Shown: piece by piece, positions 30,787 through 41,986 of the stretch
Numbering within the stretch: the stretch's first letter is position 1
Layout of the letters: the number at the start of each line of letters is the position of its first letter
Source of the DNA: Rhizaria sp. SCN 62-66
Taxonomy: Eukaryota; Rhizaria, unplaced
NCBI GenBank assembly: GCA_001724265.1
Contig: MEDY01000659.1
Location: forward strand, 1-64,000
Reading direction: 5' to 3'
Length of the DNA: 64,000 nt
Notes under the pieces: model-generated
Databases searched by the model: none
What the model was told of the DNA's origin: nothing
Seen by the model: the letters and a program-made list of their open reading frames with translations, nothing else
Position numbers and translations under genes: made by a program

Positions 30787-33396
30787 ATGTCTGACCGCGA
30801 GGAGGGCGACATCGTCCCCACACCGGGCCTCGCGCCCGACGCCGACGCTAACCCCGACGCTGAGACCGGCGCCTACCCCGACGCTGACGGCAACGCCGAC
30901 TACCCATACCCCGCTGGCGACGGCGAGGGCGATGGCGATGACCAGGACGCTGGCGCAGACGCAGACGCAGATGCTGGCGCTGGCGCTGGTGCTGATGCTG
31001 GTGCTGATAACGCTGCTCCTGAGGGTGGGTTCAGCTACGATGACAACGGTGACCCGCAGATCCGCGATATCAGCCCCGCCGGCGACGAGGACCCGGCTGG
31101 CTTTGGTACGTTCTCCTCATAACCTAACTCACAACAACGACTGTCCTTCTCTGCACTCCCGTTACTTGATACCTTTTCTTGTATCCCCGCTGATCTCTTC
31201 CCTCCTTGCCTCTACTCTGAACTCTTGCTGCACTATACAGACGAGGACCTGCCTCCCAACGACAACGGCGCCGCGGCTGACGTCAACGACGACGACGGCC
31301 AAGACGACGACGCAGACGCGAACGCGGACGCAGACGCAGACGCTGGCGGTTACGCTGACGGTTACGCTGCAGATGAGGCTGACGCTGAGGCCGACACTGA
31401 GCGCGCCGCGCTTGGTCTCGGCCCTGAGATTGACTCGCAGCTCGAGCCCCTGGGCGCTGATGGCGACAACGACAACGACAACGACAACGGCGAGTACAGT
31501 CACGGCCACGGTCAGACCGCTGACGCCGGTGCCGACGAGGAGGACGACAACAACGACAAATACGGCGGCGGCGGCGGTGGCGGCGGCGGCGGCGGCTACC
31601 ACAGCGTTGGCGCCGACGCTGCTGACGGCGACGATGACGACGCGCAGTCTGGTGTCCCCCATAACGGCGCTCACGCAGGTGCTGCTGCGACCGACGTCGT
31701 GTGCGAGCTTCACTTCCCATCCGTCGACATGGTCCACACAGACGCGTTCCCGGCCGCTTTTACCGTGCACGGGCTTAAGGCGTCGCTGTCGCGCTCCTTT
31801 AACACCCCGCAGCACGCCATCACCGTGCTTTTCCCCAACCCCAGTCAAAGCGACGCCACCGCGGCGGCGGAAGCGCTGGGGGAGCTCGGCGACGTGTGCG
31901 CGGACGGCGTTGCGCTGGCCGACGCCGCGACTCTCGGCCACGTCGTCTCGCTCGCCGCCGCGGCAGGGCTCGGTCACGGCAGCGATGCCGCGGGCGCCGA
32001 CGCGATCGGCGCGCCCGGCCGCCCGCTGCGGCTGCGGGTGGAGATCGCGGCCGGCGCAGAGGGCTCGCTGCCCGGCGGCGGCGAGCACGGACACGGCGAA
32101 GACCACAACCACGCAGATGCCGGCACAGACACTGTGGCTGACGCCAACGCACACGCTGCGAACGGAGAAAACAACGGCGGCGGCGGCGGTGGTGATAGTG
32201 GTGCGAACGCGGGTGTCGCGCCCGTCGACGTCATCCGTGTCTCATTGGGCCCCGCCGACCCGTCTGACCCTGCGTCCGCGGAGGTTTTCGTGTTCGTGAA
32301 GTTGATCAAGGAGTTTGCACTGCGCACCAAGCGCTTCCTCGGCGGTTTCCGCAACAAGACGACGGGCACCGTGTCTCACCACGCGAGTACGCAGACCGTG
32401 CGCCGCGGCAAAGCGGCCACCACAGTCCGCTTCCACCGCGAAACACAGACGCAGCGGTGGGAGTCGCGTTCAGTGCAGTCGACGCGCGAAGTGGGCGTGC
32501 AAATGGCGCGCAAGGATCTCGCTCTGTCCGGGGAGCACGACTATACGCTCGTGCCTCGGCCGTACTTCACCGCGCACCAACTCGCGCTGCTGAAGCATAA
32601 GCAGGCAGTCGAGGTGCAGGCGTTTCTGCGCATCTGCTTTGCGGCGCGGCGCGTGCAGCGGCTGCGGTCCACGCGCGACGACGCGCTGCAGAGCGAAGTG
32701 GAGAAGCGCGCGCGCGAAGAAGAGGCCAAGCGTAAGGAGCTGGCGCGGCAGGCGCGGCGGCGCGCGCATCCGCGTTCGCGGGAAGACTTCGATACGCTGC
32801 AGCGCGAGCTTGAGGCGTGGCGGCTGCACGAGATCGCCCGCATCAAGGCCTCGGGGCTGCCGGAGTCGGCGGTGCAGTTCCAGCTGCAGGAAGTTCTGGG
32901 CAAGGAAGTCGTGGTTCTGCAGATCTTGGACCGGCTGAAGCTTGCCGCGGCCAAGAAAAACGCGCTGGAGCGCACGCAGGAGACGCTGGAGCAGATGTCG
33001 TCCCCCAAGGCGTGGGCGGTCGGCGACGGCGACACCGTGGACGTGGAGACGCCCTTCACACGGCGCGCGCGCGAGCTCGTCGTGCTCTACACCGGTCTGT
33101 CTTCCACAACGCTCACCCCTGCAGAGCGCACTGACGTGTTGTTGCACGCCAAATACACTGCGAAGGAGTTCGACTGCGAGCTCACTCGCGAGCTCCTGGC
33201 GCTCATCGCGCGGGAAGAAGACATGACGGCGCGCGGACGCTCAGACCAGTCGCTTGTCGGGCTCCGCAAGCGCATCGCCAATGGGTTCCTGCAGTTCATC
33301 AACACGCCCGAGTTTAACCCGGAGGCCGCGGCGTTTGCGACAGCGCCGACGAAGCCTGTGGAGATCCTCACCAAGCCGCAGCGCGGCCCGCGCTGA
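30787..33396 (+). CDS. IQUB: IQUB-like ciliary radial-spoke protein (ubiquitin-like plus IQ)
   Basis: Two exons, 30787-31105 and 31241-33396. The intron starts GTACGT and ends TATACAG, joining as GF|DEDLPP to give 824 residues and TGA. The N-terminal third is extremely acidic, with Asp-Ala-Asp repeats and a Gly run. A ubiquitin-like fold follows (about residues 257-350: VVCELHFPSVDMV, FTVHGLKASLSRSF). Then comes the family signature: KRFLGGFRNKTTGTVSHHAS, TQTVRRGK, RETQTQRWES and PRPYFTAHQLALL. An IQ-like helix (FLRICFAARRVQRLR) and a charged coiled-coil/helical C-terminus complete it. IQUB belongs to ciliary radial spokes and binds calmodulin through its IQ region. Its presence implies motile 9+2 axonemes. 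The acidic N-terminus is far longer than usual. Confidence 0.85.
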
Positions 33397-33778
33397 AGTG
33401 AAATATAACGAGGGAAAACAAAAACGAGTGCGAAGCACTTGGTCTTGGAACGGATCAGGCCGGGCTACAGTGCAAACTTACTGCTGCTTAAGTCACAGCG
33501 ATTTTATGACAAGAAAATACACGCATAAAACATTCAATCATAGTCTTTTTATATCATTGACTTCATACTTTTTGATGATCAACAAACTTTGTATTATGAA
33601 CAACATTTCTGAGTTCTAAACATATTCCTACAACAACGACCACTCACATGTAATGCACAATGCTCTATCTTTGGATCACTTGCAACGGATCACATCACAT
33701 GCTATCCAAATGCATGCTCGTGTCTTAAAACAAGCTCAAATTGCTTCATCTTAAGTTTATACGGAGCTATTTCAGCCT
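33397..33778. other. Convergent spacer
   Basis: AT-rich 3' ends of IQUB and the DnaJ gene. Nothing else seen. Confidence 0.6.
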
Positions 33779-34879
33779 TTAAAAGAGCTTTGCGAGCTGG
33801 TCCTTTTGGGACTGGGTCAGTACGGGCGGCAAGTTGACAACAACCTTGACAAACATACTGCCACGGATACTGGGCGTGCCGTGCACAGGCATGCCTTCGC
33901 CCTCAATGCGGATCACCTCAAACGGCGACGTCACACCCGTCTTGCCCACAGTCACCTCGCGGCCGTCAAGCTGGCGCACAGTACGTGAGAAACCGAGAAG
34001 TGCATCTTTGAGCGTGATGCTGAGCTCAGTGTGTAGATCGTTGCCCTCGCGGCGGAACCGCGCGTGGGGCTGCTGGCGCACGGTCGCAATGACGTCACCG
34101 GGCGTGGTGTTGATGCTCTGCTCACTCTCGCGCTCAAACACGATCTGGTGCCCGTCCTTCATGCCGCGTTCAACCACGGCCAGCAGAGACTTCTTCTCAC
34201 GGACAAGGCGCTTGCCGCCGCAAATCGGGCAGGCGACCTTAGGGACGTTGCCCTTGCCCTGACACGCGTCGCACGGCTGCTGCATCTGCACCTGGAACCC
34301 AGGACCGAGCGTCTGGAGCTTATTCACGACGCCGCGGCCGCCGCACGCGTGGCATTTCTTGGTCTCACCGCCCTGGGCGCCGGAGCCGCGGCACTTCGAA
34401 CAAATAACCTGACGCTCAATCTGCAAGGACGTCTCGGCGCCATTGTAGAGCTGCTCGAGAGACATCGGGAGGTCGACGGCAGCGTTGGGACCCTTAGGGC
34501 GGCCGCCGTGGCCGCCGCCGCCGCCGCCGAACATCATGTCGAACGGGGAAGCACCGCGCTGAGGCTTGTTCAGACCTTCGTAGCCGTCGATGTCGTAAAT
34601 GTGGCGCTTGTCAACGTTGGACAGCACGTCGTGGGCCTCGTTGACTTCGACGAAGTGCTTGTGGGCCTCCTCGTCGCCAGGGTTCTTGTCGGGGTGGTAT
34701 TTGAGCGAGAGACGGCGGAAGGCCTTCTTAATGGCGCCATCGTCCGCGTCGCGGGGGATGCCGAGGATGCCGTAGTAGTCCTTGGCCTCGCAGAAAGTCG
34801 CAAAGAGCGACAGCGCGACCAGCGCGAGCACCAGCAGCAGCGTGCGCGGCAGCGCGAAAAAAGAACGGGGGTAAGCCAT
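33779..34879 (-). CDS. ER-type DnaJ (Hsp40) chaperone, Scj1/ERdj3-like
   Basis: The product is 366 residues, intronless, ending in TAA. Residues 1 to about 32 are a clear signal peptide (basic start, then TLLLVLALVALSLFATFCEA). The J domain begins at KDYYGILGI and has the HPD motif at 62-64 (YHPDKNPG), which stimulates Hsp70 ATPase. A short Gly-rich linker follows. The zinc-binding region (from Cys160) has four repeats: CSKCRGSG, CHACGGRG, CDACQGKG and CPICGGKR. Then come the substrate-binding C-terminal beta domains (ITLKDALLGFSR, IEGEGMPVH). This order is that of type I J-proteins of the ER lumen working with BiP. The C-terminus ends LAKLF without an HDEL-like retrieval signal. It is divergent to RUS1. 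Confidence 0.92.
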   Translation of the reverse strand: MAYPRSFFALPRTLLLVLALVALSLFATFCEAKDYYGILGIPRDADDGAIKKAFRRLSLKYHPDKNPGDEEAHKHFVEVNEAHDVLSNVDKRHIYDIDGYEGLNKPQRGASPFDMMFGGGGGGHGGRPKGPNAAVDLPMSLEQLYNGAETSLQIERQVICSKCRGSGAQGGETKKCHACGGRGVVNKLQTLGPGFQVQMQQPCDACQGKGNVPKVACPICGGKRLVREKKSLLAVVERGMKDGHQIVFERESEQSINTTPGDVIATVRQQPHARFRREGNDLHTELSITLKDALLGFSRTVRQLDGREVTVGKTGVTSPFEVIRIEGEGMPVHGTPSIRGSMFVKVVVNLPPVLTQSQKDQLAKLF

Positions 34880-36009
34880 TGTGATTAGCTTAGGGCTTTA
34901 CACGCAAGCGCACGCACGGAAAGGCGGCCGAGGCGAGCGGGGCGGGACCTGGCTGTTGTGAAACAGAACAAGGTGAGACGGCGAGGAAATAGAAGATTCC
35001 CGGGTCGAGTCAACGCTCCAGGAAAAAGGGGGGGTCTGTTGTGTCGTGAGGCGGGAAGGGAGGCGGCGAAGAGTGGATGAGTGCTCTGTGTGGATTGGGG
35101 GCATAGGCGAGAACGTCAGTGCGCGAGGTATACAGTCTGATGTAGCAGCCGTAATAAAAAGAAATGAAAATTCATTTGTGCAAACATTTGGAAGCAGAAA
35201 CTCGCAGACAGATTACGGAGCTGGCGAGTGCGGGAGCGCTCTTTGCAGAGCCTGCTGACCCAGCAATCTCGAGCAATCGATCCCAGTCCAGTTCTTGTTC
35301 GGTATTGGTCTCGGTCAGTCGGGTCGGTTGGACCGAGACCAGTAGCCGAACACACACCCGCCCCAAACACCGAGTTTTGGTTTCGGCACGCGCAGGCGCG
35401 CCGTGAAATGGGCTTGTATAGTGTAACTCGTGGCTTTTATGGGGTTTTATAGCGGTATGCGTTATTGTGAACTAGTATCCGCGTTCTATGGGGGCTCTGG
35501 CGTCGTGTATATCAGGCTTGAGAGGGACCAAAGGTGCTCGTGTGGTCACCTCCGTACTCCTGATGCGCTCTGGCTTATGCCGTGCATGCGCGGCCATTTC
35601 TTTCCACTGCTCACACCTTCACGCCCCTTACGTTTGATCTGAATCCGCTCTCTTTTGCCCGCCCTTTTCCCGCAGCCTCTTCAGCGTGATCCTTTCCCCG
35701 CACTCCGGCTCAGACACACACCGCCTTGCCCGGCCTCTGTGTTGTGTTCGCTCCCGCGCCAAGAAAGCTGTCTACGTCTACTCCAGACTTTTGCCGGCAT
35801 ACTACCCGATCTGAGGTTTTTGCTGTCTGGCGCATATCCCGTCAGCCCTCGATCCAACTCCGCTCTGACGCGTTCTTGTCGCGCCCAGCAGCCCTCTCGT
35901 TCCCTGTGAGTCCCTCGCCTCACTCCCCACCTCCCCGTCCCCACAGCAGCCTTTAGCCCTCGCTTCTGCGCTTCGTCTCTCGCCGGCGCCTCTCACGCAC
36001 AGTATAGTT
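34880..36009. other. Divergent spacer between DnaJ and RUS1
   Basis: Contains a long imperfect inverted repeat at 35296-35352 (listed separately). From about 35640 to the RUS1 ATG a C/T-rich leader follows. Short open frames inside it look accidental. Confidence 0.55.
35296..35352. repeat. Imperfect inverted repeat / potential hairpin
   Basis: Left arm 35296-35316 pairs with right arm 35331-35352, with one bulge and one wobble. The inner 10 bp (GGTCTCGGTC and GACCGAGACC) are perfect. The loop is 14 nt. It sits roughly midway in the DnaJ-RUS1 divergent spacer. It could be a palindromic protein-binding site, a cruciform or a structured RNA. The pairing is seen directly; the role is unknown. 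Confidence 0.7.
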
Positions 36010-36453
36010 ATGATGCTCCGCGCCCGCAGCTCCCGCGCTCTCGGCACCGCGCTGGCCGCCGCCCCCCGCATCACCGCCACTTCAGCTTTGGCAACCGCCT
36101 CCCTCACCTCTGCGTCGGCGTCGACTGTGGGTCGCGGTATCGCGACGACGACGGCTGGTCTCGCGCGCGCCCGCGGTCTCGCGTCCTCTGCTCGCCTCGC
36201 TGCAACGTCGTCGTCGTTGCTTCTTCCTTCGACTGCTCCTCTGCACACTGCTGCTTCACTCGCCGCCCGCAAAACAGCCTCCTCTTTTTCCGCCTCTGCG
36301 ACGCGCATCACGCTCCCCGTCCTTTCGCTCAACGCCAATACGGGCGTTTCTGCGCACACGAACGCTCACGTTTTCTTAGCCTCCACAACCGCGACCACCG
36401 CGGCAGCCGCCATTGCGGCAACTGCGACATCTGCCCGCGCCTTCAGCGTCGGT

Positions 36454-36485
<32 letters not shown>

Positions 36486-39237
36486 TGGTGCTGAGGGCGA
36501 ATACGCGTACGGCAATTCCACTGCCCCGCGCCACGGCTCATCCACGGATCTCCAGCGATCACGGTCACAGGTGATCGAAGTCATCCACGGACGCTCGAGG
36601 CGGTTCTTCTTCCACCGCAACACGGGCCGCCTCGTGCCGCAGTGGATGTGGTCCGACGACGAGGAAGAGTTCGACCGTCTCATGCGTTCCAACCGCGAGT
36701 CCCGTGCATTCTCGCTGACGAAGCTCAAGGGCGTGTCCCGCTCGATGGCGTCGCGGCTCAACGCGCAGTTCCACTCGACCCTCCTGCCCGTCGGTTTCCC
36801 CGATACGGTGCACCAGTGCTACGTGCCGTTCTCGACGTGGCAGTTCTTCGAGAACGTCGCGCACTCCGTCGGCCACGTGCTCTGCTCGCAGGCCATGCTC
36901 TCCTCCGTCGGGCTCCCCACCTCGGCCGCCGCGGCCGCGGGCGGTGCTGTGGCGATCCGCTGGATCATCAAGGACGGACTGGCCAACCTCGCCAAGCTTG
37001 TCTTCACCAAGCGGTACGCGCACGCGTTTGACTTCCGCCCCAAGACGTGGGCCATTATTGCCGAATCGATGCTCGTCGCGGGCTCAGCGTTCGAGATCTC
37101 CACCGCCGTCGCCGCGTCTCTGGGCTACCCCGGGCTTTTCGTGCCGCTCGCGGCGATCGGTGCGTCTCTGCAGGCCCTGGCGCACCTCTCGTGGGAGGCC
37201 ACGCACGCCAACTTCATCCGCTGGCTCTCCCTGCGCAACAACATTGCAGACATCACCGCCAAAGCCGACGCGCAGGTCGTCGTGGCTGAGCTTATCGGCC
37301 TCGCTGCGGGCGCGGCGCTCATCACTAAGTACCATGAGCCGTGGCATCTCTGCGTGTTCTTCGCCGCCATCGTGCCGTTCCACCTTTTCGCCACCTCCCG
37401 CCGTGTCCGCGCCATCTCGTTCGGCATGCTCTCCACGCCGCGCGCCCTGCAGCTCATCAACGCCTACGTCTCGCACCACGCCGGGTACCTCCCGCTGCTT
37501 CCGGGCGCGGAGGACCGGCGGGTGCTAAGCGGCGTTGGCGTTGCGCTGCCGGAGGTGGCGCGCGGGCTCGCCTCGCCTGTCGGCCGCGGCTATGTCAACG
37601 CGCTCAAGAGTATCCACCGTCCTGCGCCTCTTCCGCCGGTCCCAGTCCCAGTCGCCGTGACTGCCTCTACCGCGGCTGCGGCGGCGGGCGCGGTCGCCGA
37701 CGTCGCGAGCGCTGCCGCTGCTGGCGCCGGCCCTGACTCCGCTGCGACCCCTGCGGCCGCGGCGACTGAGTCTCCTAGTCCCACTCCCGCCGCCGCTGCT
37801 GCTACCACTGCGGCTGTGACACAGCAGCAGCAGCCGATTCACCATCACCACGCGCCGCAGACGCAGCCGTCGTCGTCGTTCACCTTTGTGCCCGCCGCCG
37901 CCGCCGCGCCCGCCGCCGCCGCTTCTTCCGCCGCCGCCGCCGCCTCTGCCGCGGGTTCTGCCAGCGCCTCTGCCGCCGGCGCCGCCTCCGGCTCTGGCTC
38001 TGACCCCGCCTCCGCCGCCGCCGCCGCCGCTCTCGCCGCTGCGTCCAGCGCGGGCTCTGGCGCCGTGAGTCTGAGCCTGAGCAGCCTCACCGCGTCCGCC
38101 GCGCACATGCCCGTGCTCTCCTCCGCACCCGGCACCGTCATGCGCGCCGCCGCCAACCCGTCCGTGCCGGTCTCCGCCGCCGCGACGGGCCCCGCCGAGT
38201 GGGTGGCCGCCACGTCCACAACCATGGGCCCCGCGGGCGGCGCGCCGGCCGCGGGCGCGGGCTCGGCCGCGGCGGGTCACTCCCTCACCGGCCACGGGCA
38301 CGGACACGGGCACATGGCGGGCGTGCCGGTGCCGCCGAAGGTGCTCTCTCTCGCGACGCCGGCGCAGCTGGGCGTGACCGACGTGCGACTCGGCGAGTTC
38401 TTTTACCCCCGCGAGTGGACCGAAACGCTCGGCTTCCCGGCGATTGAGATGGGGCGCACGGTCACCGACGCGTTCCTGACCGAGGAGTCGCTCATGGGCT
38501 CGTGCCACTTGTTCCGCGAAGAGTGGTACCTCATCAACTACCGTGTGGACCAGAACACGATCTACATTCTGTACAAGGAAGACGCCGATGATGAAGATGT
38601 GTTTAAGTCGCTCCTGCACGCGGCCAAGTTCTCCCATGAGATGCGCAAACGCACTGTGCTCGGTCTGCCCTACGGTGCACCGGAGCACGGCCGTCCCAGC
38701 GCTGGCGCCGCCGCTGCCCCTACCGCTGCTTCTGTTGTGTCGGCTGCGCACACTGGCATCTCGCCCGCTGGCGCGACGATCGTCAAGCTCGCGGCCAATG
38801 CGAAGAATGCAGCCGCTGTTTCTGCCGCGCCTGCTGCTGCGGCTGCGGCGGGCTCGCCGATGGCTGCGACGCTGCCTGGCGTCGTCCGCGCCTTCAACCC
38901 CGCTGCTGCCGCCGCCGCCACTCCCGCCGCCGCCACTACCTCTGGCGCTGGCGCCACTGCGAGCGGGGGAAGCTCGTCCGCCGTCGCCGCTGCGGCCGCC
39001 GCGGCCGCCGGTGGTCTGCCGACCGGTCCGTCGTTCGATCCCTACAACGTGCTGCGCGACACGCTGGGCTGGGCGACGCGCAACTTCGACTCGGCGCGCG
39101 CTCTGTTGGCTGACGCCGGCTGGGACACGGAGGTGATCACGTGGGGTGATGTTGGTAACCGCGTGTGTCTGTCGGATTATAGCGTGGCGGCGGAGACCGC
39201 GGGCGCGGCGGGCGGGGCTGTGCAGGGCAAACAGTGA
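36010..39237 (+). CDS. RUS1: RUS1/DUF647 family membrane protein with long Ala-rich insertion
   Basis: The product is 1075 residues, one exon, ending in TGA. The N-terminus is Ala/Ser/Arg-rich without acids, suggesting an organelle-targeting peptide, and carries a six-base-repeat-encoded Gly-Ala run. The DUF647 core spans about residues 195-500: FSLTKLKGVSRSMASRL, LLPVGFPDTVHQCYVPFSTW, then DGLANLAKLVFTKRYAHAFD, MLVAGSAFEISTAVAA and AFSFGMLSTPRALQL-like segments (RAISFGMLSTPRALQL). About 300 residues of Ala/Ser low complexity follow. The C-terminal conserved part comes next (LGEFFYPREWTETLGF, WYLINYRVDQNTIYILYKED). RUS proteins are needed for UV-B and auxin responses in plants. The human homologue (C16orf58) is poorly understood. 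It is three times the usual length because of the Ala-rich insertions. Confidence 0.9.
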
Positions 39238-40355
39238 AGTTGGCGTCAATGCGCAGTAAAAACTTGAACGACGATGACGACGACGATGACTGGAAACGAG
39301 CGTATCAAGAATGTTTAGTTAACGTTCATACTTATCCGCTTTAATTATCCCACTCTCCTTCTTCGCTTCGCAAAACGAAAAACAATATGTCCAAGCCTTT
39401 AATTATTATTCTCTCTAAACTTGCACGTGGGTGATTTAAATTCGTAAGACCGAGAAGATGTCGTACGGTAACACCCACTTTAAACGTAGCCTTTCCGTCT
39501 ACTCATCGTGATCATCAATGAAGACACACCACAATAACAACTTATATTATACAGCATCTCCTTTATCAACGCGATATCATTACTTCTTCGGGGAGGAATT
39601 GTCCAAAATGTACTTGGATTTTGTGACTGTGTATTCAATTAAGTTAAGCATCGTAGTGCTCAGACCTACAATACAAACAAACGAACGACTGGCAAGAAAA
39701 TAATAGCATTCGTGTGAAATAAAAATAAAAAATGTTTGCTTGGTTCTTGTTTTGCTGGTCTCGGCATGCGACATACGCGTTAACTTGACAATTTCGTTTT
39801 TGTTGTTTTTGAGATGTTTGAGAACTTAGATAAAGAGGTAGAGCATCGACAGCAACGCGCAGCGCAGCACCAGCGATAAAGCCGACGCAAGACAGCGCAA
39901 TGTGCCTCTGTCTAGGATATTATAAGACGGGCGATCAACAGCGACCCGATAGCAAACAAGAGAGCTCGCAAGAGTGAGAGTTGCAGTGACAGTATTTATC
40001 ACAGCATTGGGTTCAGTGCAGTGCAGTGCACTAGCGTCAGTGACACAGTGTGGTGGAATGACAGAGTGGGACACAGCGCCGCCGTGGCAAAGCGCCGCCG
40101 TGCCACGAAACGCGTGGGCACGGGGCGGAAGCGGGGAAGCGGCGGCTGACGGGGAAGCTTTGGTAGAGAAAACAAAAAAAAAGGGCTTTCGTCATGCGCA
40201 TGTTGTGTCACTTGTCTTTGTCGCAGCAGTGTCGCGGGTTTCAGCGAGCGACTGCGGGATAGCGCGCGTACTATAGCAAGCGTAGTGCATCTTGCTGATC
40301 TAATCGCTGTCTGTTCGTTGCAGCAGTAGGCAGTTATTGAAGAATGTTGCTTGCT
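39238..40355. other. Convergent spacer
   Basis: Mostly AT-rich. Near 40010-40035 there is a CAGTG-type short tandem repeat. Around 40075-40107 a GCGCCGCCGTG segment occurs twice. Open frames here start at non-ATG codons and are not convincing. No RNA gene recognised. Confidence 0.5.
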
Positions 40356-40823
40356 TTACTGCTTGGAGGCGGGAGCGGGCGCCACGGCGGCGTCGGGAGC
40401 GTCAAACCAGGCGGGCATCTTGCGGTTGATCGGGGGGACCTCGCCGGTGCGCATCATGTACTCGCGGGCCTTGTACTCACGCTACGCACGAGAGTGGGCG
40501 AGCGCGGAGCGGGTTGTGCAAGAGATCGAGCATCATAGAACAAGACAGAACAAGAGAAGAAGCAAAGAAGATGAGGTTCGTTGGTAGGGAGCTAGAAGCA
40601 AGAGAGCAACAACGGCATGGATCTTGGGGAGAGAGAAAAAGCTAGGCTATTGTGAGAGAGTGGTGCGGTGGCGTACCATGAGGACCTGGCGCTGCTCGGT
40701 ATCAGAGAGGAGGTGGGTGTCGAAGAGGGCATCGAGACCGGTGGCGAGGTACTTGCGGCCGAGAATACCGGCGCCGAAGAGGCCACCCATGACCACGAGG
40801 GGGATGAACGTCTGAACAGGCAT
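40356..40823 (-). CDS. Complex I NDUFA1 (MWFE)-like small subunit
   Basis: Two exons, 40823-40677 and 40481-40356. The intron is 195 nt, starts GTACGC and ends GTGCGTAG, joining phase 0 as QVLM|REYK. The product is 90 residues ending in TAA. It begins MPVQTFIPLVVMGGLFGAG, a single membrane helix directly after the start, followed by a charged matrix- or IMS-side tail (MMRTGEVPPINRKMPAW). This layout and the MPV start resemble fungal NDUFA1 subunits, which help assemble the membrane arm of NADH dehydrogenase. Similarity is limited, so another small mitochondrial membrane subunit is possible. It is divergently paired with bL32m, which supports a mitochondrial role. The gene model itself is firm. 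Confidence 0.6.
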
Positions 40824-41353
40824 TCGAACCTGTGCGGGCAAAGTGTCAGAAGCGGGATCAGGAAGCAAGATAGGCAAGGGTGAACGTTGGAAGAGCATGG
40901 GCCAGGCGAACCGAGTTTGCACACAGGTGCTGGCATCCATCTAAGACAAGAAGTTTGACCGCCAATACGGCTAGCAGTGCACTCAGCGATCGCATATTGT
41001 ATAAAACACGACCAGTAGATATTAAACAAAAAGCCAATAAAATACTTGACGATCGGAAAAAGGCGCCAGAGACATCAGGAAGCGGCTGCCAGTCTGACCG
41101 CTGGAGAGCTGGCGGCTTACTTTCTACGCCCAGCCCAGTCGACCGACCGCCAGTCCACCGCACTCGGTCGCTCGGTCGAACTGGACCGCTGACTGGGGCT
41201 GTGGGGCGGGCTGGGAGCAGTCTCGAGTGGGCGAGCTGCAAGGGCTGTTTTCGTCCGAAAGGCTCCGACAACGCGGAAACTTTAGTGTTTAGATTTTTCA
41301 AGACCGCCTTCGCTCTTGAAGACATACAACTCTCCGTTCTGCACACACCAAAC
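40824..41353. promoter_or_regulatory. Putative bidirectional promoter of NDUFA1-like and bL32m genes
   Basis: About 530 bp between two divergent ATGs. A GC-rich block at about 41055-41240 contains repeated and palindromic CGGTCG/CGACCG elements and two copies of GACCGCTG (near 41098 and 41185), next to CCAGTC/GACTGG inverted pairs. Shared use by two mitochondrial genes is an inference from position. Confidence 0.45.
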
Positions 41354-41986
41354 ATGTACCGCGCCACCGACTTCGTTAAGCTCGCCGCCCGCCCGCTGGC
41401 CTCTGCCTCGCAACAGGTCGCGCCCCGCGCCCTGGGCGGCGCTATGGCTGCGGCCCAGACCTCGATGCGCGCCAACGCCGCTCTCCAGGCCTCCCACACT
41501 GCCTCCGAGGCTATTGCCCAGCGTGTCTCCAAGCTTCGCCTCCCCGCCGTTGCCGCTTCCACTGCCGCTGCTGCCCCCACTGGCTTCGCTGCTGCTGCCA
41601 TTGCTGCTGCTGTTGTGCCCGTCCGCGTCGCCGCTCTCCCCGCCGCCGCCGTCGCCTCCGCCGCCGCCGCTGCCGCCGCGCCCGCTGCGGCCGTGCCCGC
41701 CGAGCTGACCGCCGGCGCCCTGGACCTCCCCACCGCGTCCCTCCTCCCCTCCGGTCTCGCCGCGTCCCTGCGCGCAATCGAGGTCGCTGAGGGCCGCTAC
41801 GAGCTCACCGCCGTGCCCAAGAAGCGCGTGTCGATCCACAAGCGCCGCGTGCGTCACGAGGGCCACTGGGCGTCGAAGCTCCGCTTCCTTTACAAGCCCT
41901 ACAAGACATGTCTGCAGTGCAAGAAGGTCGTTGCGCCTCACTTCGCCTGCGCGCGCATTGCCTGCCTCGAGGCGCCCCGCGTCTAA
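41354..41986 (+). CDS. MRPL32: Mitochondrial ribosomal protein bL32m
   Basis: The product is 210 residues ending in TAA. The conserved bL32 part is the C-terminal 50 residues: AVPKKRVSIHKRRVRHEGHW, then the zinc-ribbon cysteines CLQCKK and the later FACARIAC. The preceding 150 residues are an Ala-rich, acid-poor presequence that starts MYRATDFVKLAARPLAS, as expected for mitochondrial import and later cleavage. The frame is open upstream to 40880, but ATG 41354 is the first one giving a proper targeting peptide and follows a pyrimidine-rich leader. It acts in the large subunit of the mitoribosome. Confidence 0.85.
   Translation: MYRATDFVKLAARPLASASQQVAPRALGGAMAAAQTSMRANAALQASHTASEAIAQRVSKLRLPAVAASTAAAAPTGFAAAAIAAAVVPVRVAALPAAAVASAAAAAAAPAAAVPAELTAGALDLPTASLLPSGLAASLRAIEVAEGRYELTAVPKKRVSIHKRRVRHEGHWASKLRFLYKPYKTCLQCKKVVAPHFACARIACLEAPRV

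Noticed and set aside
30458-32299. 613-codon plus-strand frame overlapping IQUB
   Set aside because: Thr/Pro/Leu-rich shadow in another frame. It runs through the IQUB intron and lacks any domain.
37525-39249. 574-codon minus-strand frame opposite RUS1
   Set aside because: An antisense shadow of the Ala-rich half of RUS1. Its Arg/Gly-rich composition comes from GC-rich codon complement.
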